From Nitzschia sp. DOCU1 (taxonomy: Eukaryota; Bacillariophyta; Bacillariophyceae; Bacillariales; Bacillariaceae), in contig OX595987.1 of NCBI GenBank assembly GCA_951394045.1, positions 2,604,001 to 2,668,000 on the forward strand: a stretch of DNA of 64,000 nucleotides, written 5' to 3'. The notes under the pieces are model-generated. The model saw only the letters and a program-made list of their open reading frames with translations. It was not told where the DNA came from and did not search any database. Below are positions 37,773 to 51,481 of this stretch, piece by piece (position 1 is the stretch's first letter; each line of letters starts with the position of its first letter). The position numbers and the translations under genes were made by a program.

Positions 37773-38831
37773 TTACGGTGTCATCAAAAAGCTAGGACCC
37801 GATGTGAGAGCCTGTCGCTTGGCCTTTTCCGCTAAGAAAGTCTCGAGCTCTCCACTTTCATTCTTGAAAAAGCTTTGTGTGCAGGAGAAGAGCTTCTTCA
37901 CATTGTCAATCACAATGGGTGTTGTCATCCATGTGGGAATCTTTCCGCCAATTTCCAATTGAAGAACATACTCCACATCAAAAGTACTAGGGCTGGTAGG
38001 AGTCAAGGTGGTGCAGAAAATGTGGCTTCGTGCTCGCGTTGTTCGTGGACCAGGAGGGAACAGGTAATTGTGACGGTCTTCCATCTCCGTTCCCCAGATA
38101 ATTGTCGATCCCTCGTCAAGTTGGTTGATACCACAAATTGTCAATTGCTCTCGGGCATCAATTCCAAGATTCGGCTTGGTTGTGGCATGGCCGACGCCCA
38201 TTCGAAAGCAGTCCCCATATTGAAACCCCATTGCCATGTTGGCCATATCCAAATCGTCTATCGTATACGCCTCGTAAACATTGTCGATTTGTGCGTCCCA
38301 TTTCTTTCGGTCCTCCAAATTCATAACAAAATTGGCAAAGGCTTCCCCGTCGCAAGGGCCCTCCATGCTAGCACGGAATCTCAAAATGGGTGCATTCAGT
38401 CCCTGAAAATTGTCAATCTTTTCCACCTCGTGCACGAGTCGCTTTGGATTGGCTTCTACTCTCTTCCACTTTAGCGATGGTGGCCCTGTTAATGCAATAG
38501 AATATCAAGGAACAATTGTCAGAATGATGGATTGTAGGGGGATCTTTGGCACGGACGAGCATTTGCGCAACTTACAAGCTTTGTCAATGCCGGCAAATCC
38601 TCGTGGACCGTCAGCGTTTTCGTCGAGGGCAAGGCGAGCGAGTGGGGAAACTTGTTGAATCCGTCCGAAAAGTTCATCGAAATTTGGAAGCTCGATTTCG
38701 ACACCTTGGCCTTTCGTGGGAAAAGTATGCTGCGGAGTCGAGGTAGCCTCGGGGAAGAGGGCGGTGCTGAATGCCGAAACCGAAGTTGCGGCAGCAGAGA
38801 GAACAACGAGAACAGAAAGTTGCGACTTCAT
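37773..38831 (-). CDS. START-domain lipid-transfer protein, plastid-type presequence, two exons
   Basis: 322 aa. Exon 1 is 38576-38831 and exon 2 is 37773-38485; the 90-nt intron has GTAAGT and AACAG borders and phase 1+2 (codon T|GG), joining GIDKA-WPPSLKW. The presequence MKSQLSVLVVLSAAATSVSAF|ST fits the plastid cleavage motif. The body resembles a StAR-related lipid-transfer domain: W..VEKIDNFQG, LRFRASMEGPCDGEAFANFVMNLEDRKKWDAQ, the DCFRMGVGHATTKPN region, and a C-terminal amphipathic helix PIVIDNVKKLFSCTQSFFKNE. The lipid ligand is unknown. Confidence 0.83.
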
Positions 38832-39405
38832 TGTAGTATAATAGTATGGAAATGCTGAATACCCTTCTGGAAATGGGCCGAGTCTAAATTATAAGAACAC
38901 ACCAACAGCTGGACTCGTCTATCGGAATCCTTTTGGTTGCTGTTGTGAGCTAACGTCGATGTGGTCGGGGGTAGATGTGGAGGAGAGACGAAAAATCTGT
39001 TTTACGACTGATGTTGATTGGTGGAAGATACATTTCAAGTTTGCCACGTCCGGGTCGCATTGATCGAATCGTATCTTTCGCGTCAGGACCACGCTACCAC
39101 ACGCGCGCCAAAATTCTCCGAAACCATCAACGCAACCCGGAGGCCACGTGGACCCATTGACAGGCTTTGCTAATGGCATAGGTGTTTCTCATAGAGTTGC
39201 TAATACGTAGTGGTCCTCACATCGACGGACGCCGCACAGACTCCGACATCCAAAGCCAACAAAAGTGTGCAAGGAAAATATCCCTCCGGCTTTTTCTTTG
39301 TGGATCGACAAGGCACCAAAGATGGCAACCGACTAGTAGCGACGAAGATACATCTATTCTGTCTCTGTAACCATCGAGTGGCAGTAGTCAGATATCACTC
39401 TCACC
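38832..39405. promoter_or_regulatory. Divergent intergenic region, START / UTP20
   Basis: 574 nt between divergent starts. No recognisable motif or gene was found. Confidence 0.4.
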
Positions 39406-42400
39406 ATGGAGTCTCGCCATGTGAAATCGATCAACACTGACGCACGGTCAAACAAGCGCATTAAATTTGCAAGTGCCAAGGAACGCTCCAAGCGAGCATC
39501 GGCCGACGTTTATCGCAGCCACAAGCGCAAGATTGGGGCCACAAGCGCCACAACTCGTGAAGAAGCAGTCCACAATCCTCGTCGAGAAAACAGTGCTCGT
39601 AAACGACAACGATCTCATCACGTGCCAGTGGATGGCAACAAGGGGAAAACGGCTGTTCTCAAGATTGCCAAAGACGACGAAGTTTTGCCGGATGTGGAGG
39701 ATCGTGAAACACTCGATCTGTCGTCTTCACTGGCAGAAGAGTTGGATGAGACGCTCGATCGAAATGGATCCGAAATTTTTGGCAAGTTTCATCGGCAAGT
39801 ATGGCCCCTTGTCCGTTCCTTGCCAGAGATTCTCCATCATTCTGGGAAAATTGTGGATTTGATGCTTTCGCACATGTTATCGCCGGAATCGGCTCCAGAA
39901 CGCCCATCCGATTTGACCCCTTCTTCTCCCGAGAAATCTGTTTCCAAGGCGACGCCCAGTAGTAGTAGGGGCTATGTTGTCAACCTTGCGACGCTCGATA
40001 TTCTGCACTTGATGGCAGTCCTTGCTCGAGATCTTCGACACGAAATCCATCCCTTTTTGGACAAGATTCTGTCACGACTCGTACAAGACATGTTGAACCC
40101 ACCACCGCCACCTCCAGACTCTGGAAAGCAACCCATTCCTTTGGATGTGACTTTGGTCGAAGCAGCGTTTCGTTGCATGTCTTACATTTTCCGTTATGAT
40201 GCGGATAGGATTCTGGAGAACATTGAGAGCATGCGCAAGTACTACGGCGCCACTCTGGCTGTCAAACGAGAGTTGACGCGACGCCTTGCTTCGGAGACCT
40301 TCGCACCTTTGATCCGGAAATTGAAGAGTCAGACGGAGCGCCAGCGCCACTTGAAACGCGTTTTCAAGGCGCTTGTCACCGCGATGGGAAACCAGCCAGT
40401 AACTCCCCAGTTCAAAAGGATGCAAGACGACGCAGTGGATGGCATTTCACAGCTGCTGTTTCAGATTGTTCGGGGAGTTCCGGGACGGTTGCACTCTCAG
40501 GGGTCTGCGACAGTTCAGTTCGTTCTTTCGTACTGTGCAAAGACTGCCTCTGCTTCAAACGACACCGCGGAGACCAAAAGAGACGATGTGCTCCTGTCTA
40601 TTGCATCGTCATTTCTTCATCGTTTGTTTTACCATCTTGATAAAACTACTGCTCAGAGTATTGTTGGGATGCTGTGCAGTGTGCTCAAGTCGTCATTGGC
40701 ACCTGATTCCGTTGCCGATTCTGGCTTTGAACCCGCCTTGAACGCTTTGAGATTATTGTCAAAAACCGTGGCCAGTGGCCGAGGGATGGCTGCAGTCGGT
40801 GAAATCGAAGATCGTCAAGATTTCTTTGGGTCTCTTGACGGGTTCTTTACCAGTGGCTGCTTTCGGGCCGTTTCTCTTCGGGCGCGAGAAGAGGTAGCAT
40901 CACTGTTGTGTCCAATCTGGCTGTCGCTTCAGGTTGATGACGGACTTGAAAACCACTTCCAGGGTTGGCTTGGAGTCATGCTTGATGTCAATGAAAAGGA
41001 CGCAAGTGAACAAGAGGTCGTATCTATCCGCAATGTTACTGCTGTTCTGGCAAGGCAGTTGATTCCAAATCTGACCAACCGAGATTGTCTCGATAAAGCC
41101 GGCTCGGCCGCTCTTTCAGCTGCCGCACGAATCGCTCACTTCGACGCCGATTCCGCGCTTCTGACGATATTTGCCCTTGCCTCTAAACAACTTGAGGATG
41201 AAGGACGGCTTTTTGTGAGCAGTGGTGTCGCGTACAAGGTTCCTGAAAATATCCGCCAGACACTTCTGGACGTTTGTCTTTTTAACTTTGATAAGATGGT
41301 GTGGAACCAGACCAATGTGGAGAAAATGGCAGTCGCAATCCGATGCGTCCCGTTTATTGCCATGCTGCAGAGTAATGAAGGTTCCGAAAAAGACAGGAAG
41401 GAATTGTTCAAGAAGTCCTCTGCCTGGTATATTGGCGTCATAAATTCTGCTAGAAATGTTACCATGAAGGTGAAGGACGATGGAAGTATGGGGGGTTTGG
41501 TTCTAATTTTGGCGCTTGGACTGGAGGGACTGAGTTGTCTTTCATCTTCCTATCTGGAATCGTCTGGGGATGTTGCTACGGTCCAAAAATCAGTCCGAAA
41601 GGTGATTGAAACTGCCGAAAACGTCTTATACTCGAATGTCAATTCCATGTGGGCAGTTCGTGGCGTTGCATCACTTGTTGGTCTCTTGTCGCGACTTGAT
41701 ATGACGCTCAACGACAAATGTGATGAGACTTTTGACGTGCTTGTTGCTAACCTGAGCAATCCAAGCCATGCCCTACGGTTGCATACATTGCAAATCCTCG
41801 CAGCATACCCGACGAAGAACTTTGTCACCGACCATGCTGAACTTGAACTGGACGGTGATTTGGACGAAGATCCGAGTTTTCATCCGGAAGGGAATGATTA
41901 TTCCAGGAGTCGTGGTCTCGTCGGTAAATGCGACATCATGGCCACGTTGCTGCAAATTGAAAGCATGAAAGTAAGACTTACCGAAGAGCGACCTCTCCTG
42001 GGTCTAGTATCCAGGGTCGAAGTCCTCGCAAGAACCGGGAAGCTCCCGGTTATCTATGCGGAATGTGCTGCTAGTCACATGCTTGGTCTGTTTCATGTGA
42101 AGTTTGCGCCCTTGTGGCATGTCGCTCGCAATGCACTTGTTACCCTTACAAAGAGCCAGGAGCATGATGCATGGCCAGCTCTTGAAGCCAAGTTGGTCAG
42201 TGTGATGAAGCCTCCAAATGCATCTAGCGAGGAATCCAGTGCGACTGAGAACGAGCTTGCCCTGGGATACGCTGAACATCACTTGGCCTGCATCCAGTGG
42301 GAGAAGTCGCAGGGGCGCCTGATATCGGTGTTTGGTGCTCTTCCGACTGTTCAAGACGGTGAAGTTTATCGACATTTGACTACGGATGAGGGCACAGTCG

Positions 42401-45400
42401 TGGAATCGGTATGGGAGGTTGCAGAGAAGTGCCAGCAGCAAGTCGCGAAGCACTCGCGAGTGATTGTGCCGGTTTTTCTGGAATTTTTGACCAATCAATT
42501 CTTCTTCTTTCATGCGGACGATCCCAGCGCGAGAGAACTGCGTCTAGACAAACCGAGTGAAGATTCAAGGTTAGTGTTGTACGAAAGGCTGCCTGTTGCT
42601 ATTGGAAGAACGATCGCCCAGTCTCACATTCATATCCCGCCGTGAAGTGCTGATCGCTCGCTCCTTCACAAATACGATTTGCAGAAGAAGTTGCTTTGTT
42701 TTCTTCGTGTTTTCGCTGCAGTTGATGGACCCCAACAAATGGTACAGCACCAGCTTCTTGAGAAAATATTTAGATCGTTTTTGACACATCAAGAGACATC
42801 AGTCGTTCAACTCTCCCTGTCATGCTTGATGAAGTTCAAGCGGAAACATCTCATTTCCCACCGAGACCTCTTAACGGGACTTCTCGAAAGGGGCCGATTG
42901 CGAGAAGCTATCTTGAAGTTTCAGGAGGCCATTGAAGCGGAGAAAATTGAAAAGGATGACTATAGGCTTCTGGTACCGATAGTTTCGCGAATATTGTTTG
43001 GCAGGTTGTCGGTGCGAGAGAGCCGATCTGCGAAGGATTCTCCGGCTGCTAAACGAGCTGCGATTCTGTCGTTTATTTCAATTGTCTGCCCTGAGGACGA
43101 TCAATTGTTTTCTTTTGTCTACCTGATGACGAGATCATTTATTCCCCGAGACCATGATTTGAAAGAAGTCGAAGATTATACCAAAAACGAACAAATTGAC
43201 GTTCTAGGTATCCTCGGTGATGTCGATGCCGTGGGTATCAAGCTCCCGAATGGTGTTATTGAGGGTTTTCTTCACCTCGTTCAAGCTGTTGTTGCGCAGC
43301 TTGGACATCGAATCAAAACCTACATTCCTACCATTACTTCTATAGTCTTGGCGCTTTGTCGCGTTGCTGCGGTCGGTGAGGACATGCATACTGTCGATGC
43401 TGACCCGGATGTCATCGTCGAGACGACAGCAAACGACGATGATCACGGAATGAAGGATGGTCTCCGTCGCGGCGCCATCCGTACGTTATGCTTTCAACGG
43501 CTTTCCGAAATATTTGCGATGTACGCTCTTGTAATCGATTTCGAACGGTTTGGGGGTCAGCTTTGGGCTGCGACCAGTGGCTCGGTGGCACTTTTGCCCC
43601 AAACGGTGGTCAAATCTGAAAGGGTTCCAGCCTTCCTCCAAATGATCGAAACTCTCTCCAGCAGCCCTTCGTTGATTCCAGTTCTATGCATGAACGAAGC
43701 CAGTATTGTTTCAGTCATACGATGCATCAAGAGCACGAGCCAGACCGCTGTCATGATCAGTGTCCTTTCCGTCATCGAGAATCTTCTCGAAGCAACAGCC
43801 GGTCCAGACGGTGGTTGCATCGAAGTTGTAGCATCCCATATTCCTTTACTCGTTGAGCAGTTCACCGACCGGCTCAAGGGAGGCGACAAGATTGACGGGC
43901 AGGCAAAGCCTGAAGAAACACCGAAAGGCTCAACAGTGAGGCTTCGTCAGGCAACCTGGCGAAAAGAGCTTCAAATTCTTTGCAGATTAAGCGAACTTAT
44001 CGGAGACGAGAAGCGATTCGAAGAGGATGGGAGATGTTCAATCCTCGACGATCTCAGCGAGCTTTTGCTCCCTTTTCTGGGGCCAGGTCAAGGAACATCA
44101 GATGACGACAAGCTCAATGTACTGGGCATCTTGAAAAGCACCGCAGGTAAATTGCAGCCTGCTACATTAGGCTCAGTCTACAAGGCCCTCTCAGCGGCCA
44201 TGGGACCAATAAAGGGAAAACCCGGAATCGAGTCTATACCAGTACGAAAAGAAGTCGCCGATGTGCTCGCCGCTGTGAGCAAGGAAAGTGCCGAATTCAA
44301 AAGAATCGCCCAAGTGGTCGCCAAGATGAGTGCGAGTAATCCCAAACGAGTCGACGAGGTCGACTTTGAGACTGTGATCCCAGAGCTAAATGCTCTTGGA
44401 AAAGAAACCGAAGGTTGCGCATGGGAAGATCTTGGCGACACGTCCCCTATCAATCTTGCTCCCATTGTTAGCATCTGCTTTCACTACCTCTACAATGAAG
44501 ACGGAGTCCTCGCGAGAGCATCATTCAATGCATTGAAATCGCTTGTCAGCGTAGCTGCCAGAAAATCGGAGTTCTGTCCAGGCTGGACGAGGCTTGTGGA
44601 ATCTATGGTTGTACCGCCTGCCAGATCCGGTCTTCAGTCGCGAAGCGTCGCCATTCGGAGGTTTTACATTTTGATTATCCGAGAGACTGCAAAATGCTTC
44701 CGTGACCATGATTCGCCGAATTTGTGTGGAGACCTAAACGCTCTCATTGACGAGGAAAACCCAGATCTCGACTTTTTCGTTGGTATAACTCATGTTCAGA
44801 TGCACCGAAGAGGCAGGGCCTTTCAACGACTCCGGAAGGTACTGAAGGAAGACAATGCATTAACGCTCGGATTGACCTCACAGTCTCTTTCAAGTATATT
44901 GCTGCCTCTGGCGATTCACCCGGCTTACGAGTCAAAGATGAAGGTGGAGGAGGGTTTTGCTTTGGAAGGAATTGCAACAGTTGGAGCCATCGCACGGCAC
45001 TTGCCGTGGAACAAGTATCAAAACAGCATTGGTTCCATTCTATCGAGCTTTGATCGGCACCCTCAGCAAGAGAGATATTTGATCGGCGCACTTTGTGCCA
45101 TAATTGATGCTTTCCGCTTTGATCTCGTACTTCCTGAAGACGATAAGGCAGACTCCAACGAAGGCACCGTCACTGGAAAGACTGCTGTATGGCGGGCGCT
45201 TGAAAAGCGTTTCATTCCGAAGCTGGAAGGTCTATTGACGAAAGAAAAAACTGACAAGAATGGTACCAAGTCCAAAATCATCCGCCCCCCAGTCGTGCTG
45301 GCACTCATGAAGCTCTTCCAAAAGTTTCCAGAGGAGTTTTTCGAGGCGAAGCTTCCCCACATTCTCACAGTCATCTGCGACGCTCTCCGGAGCAGAGAAT

Positions 45401-48400
45401 CGGATGCAAGGGATCTCGCAAGGACTACCATTGCAAAGATTGTCACCGACATGGATCTCAAGTATCTTTCCGACGTTGTTCGTGAGCTCACTATCACGCT
45501 TAATGAGGGTTACAAGCTTCATGTTCGAGCAGCTGTTATTCACACCATTCTTCAAGAGCTTTCAATCATTCATAAACCTCCAGATGCAGATTCTCTATCG
45601 AAGCTACCCCCTTCCAGCTTTGACTCCAGCATTCCTGCTCTGATGGATGTTTTGCAGGAAGATTTGTTCGGGGAGGCGAATGAGAGGCGTGAGTCTCAAG
45701 ACACGAGCGTGCGCTACGTAAAAGAGGCAGGGGGCTCCAAGAGCGTGCACTCCATTGAAATGATCTGCCGAATGATCCGCTTCAAACCATCGGACGCGAA
45801 AGACGGATCAGCGTCAAAGTCGTCGATTCACTGCGTCGTCGGCCCGTTGTTGGAGCGTCTAAGGTTGCATGACGTCACAGCAAGCACCATACGGAAAATC
45901 AAGGAGATTCTTCAACGTGTTGTCATTGGACTATCCCACAACCCAAGTGTTGGACCCGTTGAATTATTTCCGTTTGTCTATGCGACTATCCAGCCGTTTA
46001 TTAGCACGCAAACTATAGCGGCCGTGATGGACGAAAACGACGAGGACGACGCCGACGAGTCTCTAAAAGTCAGTAGTGCTGGGCGAGATGCCATGAGGAC
46101 CGAGTCAAAACCAAAATCAGGCAAAGTTGTGGAATGGCGCCCGTCGTCCCTAAAGCACGCACAGTCGTCCAGAGCTGCGATTGATTCCCAACGCACAGAG
46201 AGGTTGGAGCTTCGCCGTGTGAAGGATGGCGCAAGCGCGCCAAAGTTGACAGGTACTGGCCGACACGGCTTATTGGATGTTTCTGACTCTCATGGCCTTA
46301 ACAACCCTGCCACTATCAGTGCTGTTGTATTCGGACTGAACTTGCTTCACTCGAGCTTGAAAAAGCTGAACCTAAAGCAGGAGGACGACGACAAGGAACT
46401 GATTGGCATGATGGACCCTTTTGTTCCGATGCTCACAGCCTGCATCTGCAACTGCAAGGACAACGATGTCGCATTGGTTGCCATGAAATGCGTCATGTCG
46501 CTCTTGCGGTTTGAGTTGCCATCGTTTGCAAAATGCTCGAAATCTCTTGGGACCCAAGCTTTGACTTTCCTTTCCTCTTCCGGTACATCGCTGAATCAGA
46601 ATAATGACATGACGCAGGCTTGTTTTAGAACCTTGACCTACCTCATCAACCGTGACCGAAACACCGATGACGAGCCTCATCAGCGACCCATCATTAGTGG
46701 GGCGGAAGGAGAAGAAGTACTTTCTGGAATCACGACAATGCCGCTCAACGGAGGACAAATGAAGGTTCTCATCTCCTTCTTGGCTGTATCCGTTGCCGAG
46801 TCTGACCAACATAATCCTGCACTCAGCCTCATCAAGGCCATTGTTTCGCGCAAGTTTACGTCTCCTGAATTTTACGACCTTATGGAATCAATGCTCAAGG
46901 TGAATGTGCGAAGTCAAAGGGCGTCGTTACGGCAGGTAAGTCGACACATGTGTACATCATGGACACTTGACTCTTTCCTTTCTCACAATGATTCGTCAAT
47001 CACACCTTGCAGCAAAGCGCTGGCGTGTTCATACGGTACCTATTGGACTATCCCATGGGCGAAGCGCGCTTTGAGCAGCATCTGAAGCAAGTTGTTGCTA
47101 ACATTAGCTATGAGTACCAAGATGGTCGCTTGTCGGCGATTGAAATGCTCACTGCCATTATTGAGAAACTCCCAGACGAGTTATTGGAGCGCCATGCGCA
47201 GCTACTTTTTATGCCTCTAGTGTTGCAATTGGTGAATGATGATGCCAAAGAATGCCGCGAGGCAGTCGCGACATGCCTGTCGAAATTCTTGGCTCGCTCG
47301 TCCACCGAAGTCGTACAATCCTTTCACAATTATGCGACCCGTTGGTGCAGTGGAGACGGACCCATGCAAGTGGCATCCTTGCAAATATTTGGCATCTTTG
47401 TCGAGTCTTGTGGCGACTTTCTCAGAGCCAACAACCATGTGTCACAATGGATCGACCGCTTGACGGCTCTCTTACAAAAGCCTCGGAGCGCAGCGGACGA
47501 GTGGGAGGCTGCATACTTTTCTCTCATTTGCGTGGAAAAGTTGGCAATTGGGGATGAGCCCAGTTTGTTTTCGGAGCCAAATGTAGAACTGTGGAATTGC
47601 ATTGTGGAGAGACTGGTGGACTCCCATCCATGGATCAAACTTGCTTCGTGTCGCATCATTCAAAAGCTGTTTGCATCATCTGCTGATAACACTCCCAAGC
47701 TTCTGGAACGAACCCCTGGCATGCTGTTTGAAATTATCAAAAACTTGTGTTTTCAACTAAACGTGGAGGAAGAAGAACAAAGCGAAGACCTGTCGGAAAA
47801 CGCCATCAAGACGCTCACCTTGGCCTTACCCTTGGCTCATTCTCGTCCCGACTTGTGCTTTACGGCGGATAGTCCCCACGCCGGACTCCGTAATCCCCTT
47901 GCCTGGACGTTGCGCCGGCTGTCTGCCATTGCCAAACCCAAGGGCCGTCAACGCCGCATGGCCATTTTCAAGTGTTTTGCTGCCTTTTGCACTCGTCATC
48001 CAGACGTGATCTTGAGATGCGACGACACCAAACAACGTCAACAGTATCTGGAGTTCCTGTTGGAGCCCCTGCATCGATCGGATTTGGAAGCCAACAATGA
48101 ATTGGAAAATCCCCATGTCTTGCACAAGTCCTTCCAAATGACAAGTACAAGTACTGGCCAAAAAGAATCAGCCGTCATGACTGAATCTACCTTGGCCCGT
48201 GATGTCTTGCAACTGATCGAAGAAGGTTGCAATGCTGATTCTTCTGCTGATGTCTTTTTGCAAGCCTATGCCGCCGTCAAGAGCCGTGCCCGCGACAAGA
48301 AAGATCAGCGCAAGGTGGAGGCCAAGGCCCTAGCCGTCCAAGACCCTGCCGCGGCGGCTCTGAAAAAGACCAAGAAACACAAGGACGAGAAAGAACGCCG

Positions 48401-48467
48401 CAAGCGTCGTGTCGATGAGCGACGACACGACCGTGGAGCTCAAAAGAAACAAAGAAATCATGGTTAA
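39406..48467 (+). CDS. UTP20: UTP20, U3 snoRNP / SSU processome scaffold, three exons
   Basis: 2968 aa HEAT-repeat protein of the small-subunit processome, needed for 18S rRNA processing in the nucleolus. Exons are 39406-42569, 42648-46935 and 47013-48467. Intron 1 is 78 nt (GTTAGT...GTGAAG, phase 2) and intron 2 is 77 nt (GTAAGT...TTGCAG, phase 0); the total of 8907 nt keeps frame. Family-typical stretches include PDLDFFVGITHVQMHRRGRA, AIARHLPWNKY, RPPVVLALMKLFQKFPEEF, the GVFIRYLLDYPMGE join across intron 2, and a Lys/Arg-rich C-terminus (KKTKKHKDEKERRKRR). Intron 1 is a multiple of three and holds an in-frame TGA, so unspliced reading looks like two separate ORFs. Length fits the family (~2500-2800) with modest expansion. 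Confidence 0.93.
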
Positions 48468-48953
48468 AGAGTCTGTTAAGTCTAGCAAGTAAAACCAATA
48501 GAGCCAAACCCGATGACTCGAGACTCTCTAATACTCTACTAGTGGAGTAATGCTACCTGGTAGAGCTCGCAGCATGATTGTAGTAACAAAGAAATATATT
48601 ACGGTATATAGCTTTGGCGCGGCCACGATGGATAGCAAATACTGTAGCGCCCACGATACCTGATGGAAAGACAGACAGACGTCCCCTCGAAAGATCCCCA
48701 AAGTGTCAAACGCCCTTTTTATCTCCCCCCGCCCCATCTTATTCGCCCCGTGCAAACTGTACCACGATCTACAGCAAAAGGGATCGATGGCTCTCGACAG
48801 CATTGGAAGCGTCTGGGGCAACCTTAGTTCTTCTCACAATGATAACACAGAGTTTGTTATCTGAATAGCAGTGGTTCATTGCTGCAATCCCCTACAACAC
48901 CCTCCTATCTCTCTTTTCTACCACATCCCTGGTAGCCTTGCCTTGTTTCCACC
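48468..48953. other. Intergenic region, UTP20 3' flank / CCT5 promoter
   Basis: 486 nt. A pyrimidine-rich stretch precedes the CCT5 ATG (about 48901-48950). No gene was seen. Confidence 0.4.
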
Positions 48954-50699
48954 ATGTCGATGGTCTATGGTGAGTCTTGTTTTTGTGTATCGTCCAAGTC
49001 CTCCACTCTCTAGTAGCCTTCCTACTCACTCATCTATCTCTACACTTTAGACGAATACGGCCGTCCCTTTATCATTTTAAAGGAACAACAATCCAAGAAT
49101 CGCATCAAGGGTAGTGATGCTACCAAATCCAATATCTTGGCGGCCCGTAGCATTTCCAACATTTTGCGTACTTCCCTGGGTCCCAAAGGCATGGACAAAC
49201 TTCTAGTAAGTCCCGATGGCGATGTCACCATTACCAATGATGGTGCTACCATTATGCAACAAATGGAAATCAATCATCAAGTTGCCAAGTTAATGGTGGA
49301 ACTTAGCTCGAGTCAAGATGATGAAATTGGAGATGGAACGACGGGTGTGGTAGTACTCGCGGGAAGCTTGCTCGAACAAGCTGAACTGCTGTTAGGCAAG
49401 GGCATTCATCCCGTGAGAATTGCTCGTGGCTTGGAAACCGCCGCTCAAGTCGCCATTCAACATTTGGAGAAGATTGCTGATCGCGTCGAATTTTCTCAAG
49501 ACAATTTGGAGCCTCTGTTGCGAACCGCCAAGACGACACTGAATAGCAAAATTTTGCAACCCTTCAAGGATCAAATGGCACAAATTGCCGTTCAGGCCGT
49601 CATTGATGTGGCCGATTTGGCACGTGGCGATGTCAATTTTGACATGATTCGTATGGAAGGCAAGACGGGGGGTAGTCTCGAAGACACCTCGCTAGTCAAT
49701 GGCATTGTGTTGGACAAGGAATTTTCGCACCCTCAAATGCCCACCGAGGTCCTCAATGCCAAATTGTGCATTTTAACGTGTCCTCTGGAACCACCCAAAC
49801 CCAAAACCAAACACAAGTTGCAAATTACTTCGGCAGAAGCCTATGAAGAATTGTATAAGCAAGAACAAGAGTACTTTGTCAATATGATTCAACAAATCAA
49901 GGATAGTGGAGCAAATTTGGTGCTTTGTCAATGGGGTTTTGACGACGAAGCCAATCATTTACTTTTGCAACAAGAGTTGCCAGCTGTCCGATGGGTAGGT
50001 GGAGTTGAAATTGAGCATGTTGCCATTGCCACGGGAGCTCGGATTGTGGCTCGTGTCGAAGAATTGTCGGCTGACAAACTCGGCAAGGCCGGTAGAGTAC
50101 GACAAATTAGCTTGGGGACCAACAATTCGAGACGTCAAGATCGTATTTTGATTTTGGAAGAATGTGCCAATCAAAAGGCAGTGACTGTACTAGTGCGTGG
50201 GGGCAATCAAATGATTGTCGAAGAAGCCAAACGATCCTTGCACGATGCCATGTGTGTGGTACGCAATCTCATCAAGGACAATCGTGTTGTCTATGGAGGT
50301 GGATCGGCAGAAATTTCCTGTGCGATTGCCATTCGTCAGTATGCCGACACGGTCATAGGTGTCGATCAATATGCGATTCGAGCCTTTGCGGATGCCTTGG
50401 AAGATATTCCATTGGCCTTGGCAGAAAATGCAGGCTTGAGTCCGATTGAAGAAGTAGCCGCCATTAAATCGCGTCAAGTCAAGGAACAATGTCATACGGT
50501 CGGGTTAGGATTGATGAATGTCTTGGATGCGGCAGAAATCAAGACGCATGGTTCGACTTTATATCATTCGGTGGATATGAAAGAAATTGGAGTCTTTGAA
50601 ACGTTGATTGGTAAACAACAACAATTGCAATTGGCAGCACAAGTCGTGAAAATGATTCTCAAAATTGATGATGTCATTTCGCAAGGACAATATCAGTAA
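48954..50699 (+). CDS. CCT5: TCP-1/CCT chaperonin epsilon subunit, two exons
   Basis: 554 aa subunit of the cytosolic CCT/TRiC ring that folds actin and tubulin. A 16-nt first exon (48954-48969: ATG TCG ATG GTC TAT G) joins exon 2 at 49051-50699 across an 81-nt intron (GTGAGT...CTTTAG, phase 1), giving [18 protein letters not shown], which is how CCT5 begins in other eukaryotes. Motifs are [36 protein letters not shown] and [13 protein letters not shown]. The ATPase motifs are intact. Without the mini-exon the gene would have no proper start. The start context is strong (ttccaccATG). Confidence 0.95.
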
Positions 50700-50980
50700 A
50701 CAGATAGATACTAGTAGAGTAATCGTAAGCTAGTACGTCCGATATTGGCAGCTGTTGTTTGCTGGAATGCTTCATGTACAGTAGCGACGTACGCATTGTC
50801 GAGCACTCGTCGTCAGCCAAGGATGTCTAGGCTGGGTTTTGTAGAGCTCGATCGATTGTGATTGGATTCTGGACACAACATTCCTTTACTCAACGAGAGG
50901 ATGCGCAAGTCCTGCAGCAAGAACGCAGCTTGCCATGGTCCATGGATGGATTGTCGTTTTGGCTAACAACAATATATCTT

Positions 50981-51481
50981 TCAAAACGACCCACCCCTCG
51001 CCTTTTCACCGTGAGCAATCCCTACATCCAACACGGGAAGGTCTACTCCATCTTGCACAAGTTTCTCCAAGACGGCCTCGGTCACGCTCCATATATCTTG
51101 GGCATCGGCCCCATATCCAGGACCTCCCCCCAAACTAGGAACCGGACGTTGACCATAATAGCCTTCGCCATAGGTACCACAAATGTCATTGTCGGTAGCG
51201 TCTGTCCAAAAGGGATCCGAATCGCAACGAGGATCCAAAAACAAGTCGGTTTCTACATCGTCTTCGTGTGTACAAAGGGCCCCCAAAGTAGCATCTGCTC
51301 GCACCACACAAAGCCGAGGCTTGTTATCCGAGGGTTTCTTTACTGCCACTAAATCACCTTCGAAATAATCCGACGATACAGCTCGTAATGATGAGTGATC
51401 ATGACGACGAGAGACAAACATCCAGGCGTGGGTGGACGTGGCCGCCAGTGGCAGAAGTGCTTTGACATTCAAAAGTCTCAT
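50981..51481 (-). CDS. Small secreted or plastid hypothetical protein
   Basis: 166 aa from the ATG at 51481. The first ~25 residues (MRLLNVKALLPLAATSTHAWMFVS) look like a signal peptide. The rest has acidic patches, four Cys (including LCVVRADATLGALCTHED) and a Gly/Tyr-rich segment (GTYGEGYYGQRPVPSLGGGPGYGADAQD). I do not recognise a family. The ~40 residues after the Gly region (VTEAVLEKLVQDGVDLPVLDVGIAHG) look helical. Confidence 0.65.
   Translation of the reverse strand: MRLLNVKALLPLAATSTHAWMFVSRRHDHSSLRAVSSDYFEGDLVAVKKPSDNKPRLCVVRADATLGALCTHEDDVETDLFLDPRCDSDPFWTDATDNDICGTYGEGYYGQRPVPSLGGGPGYGADAQDIWSVTEAVLEKLVQDGVDLPVLDVGIAHGEKARGGSF

Noticed and set aside
42643..42645. In-frame TGA in UTP20 as selenocysteine or as the end of a separate gene
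   Set aside because: A GT..AG intron of 78 nt removes it in phase, and both flanking parts belong to one UTP20 family protein.
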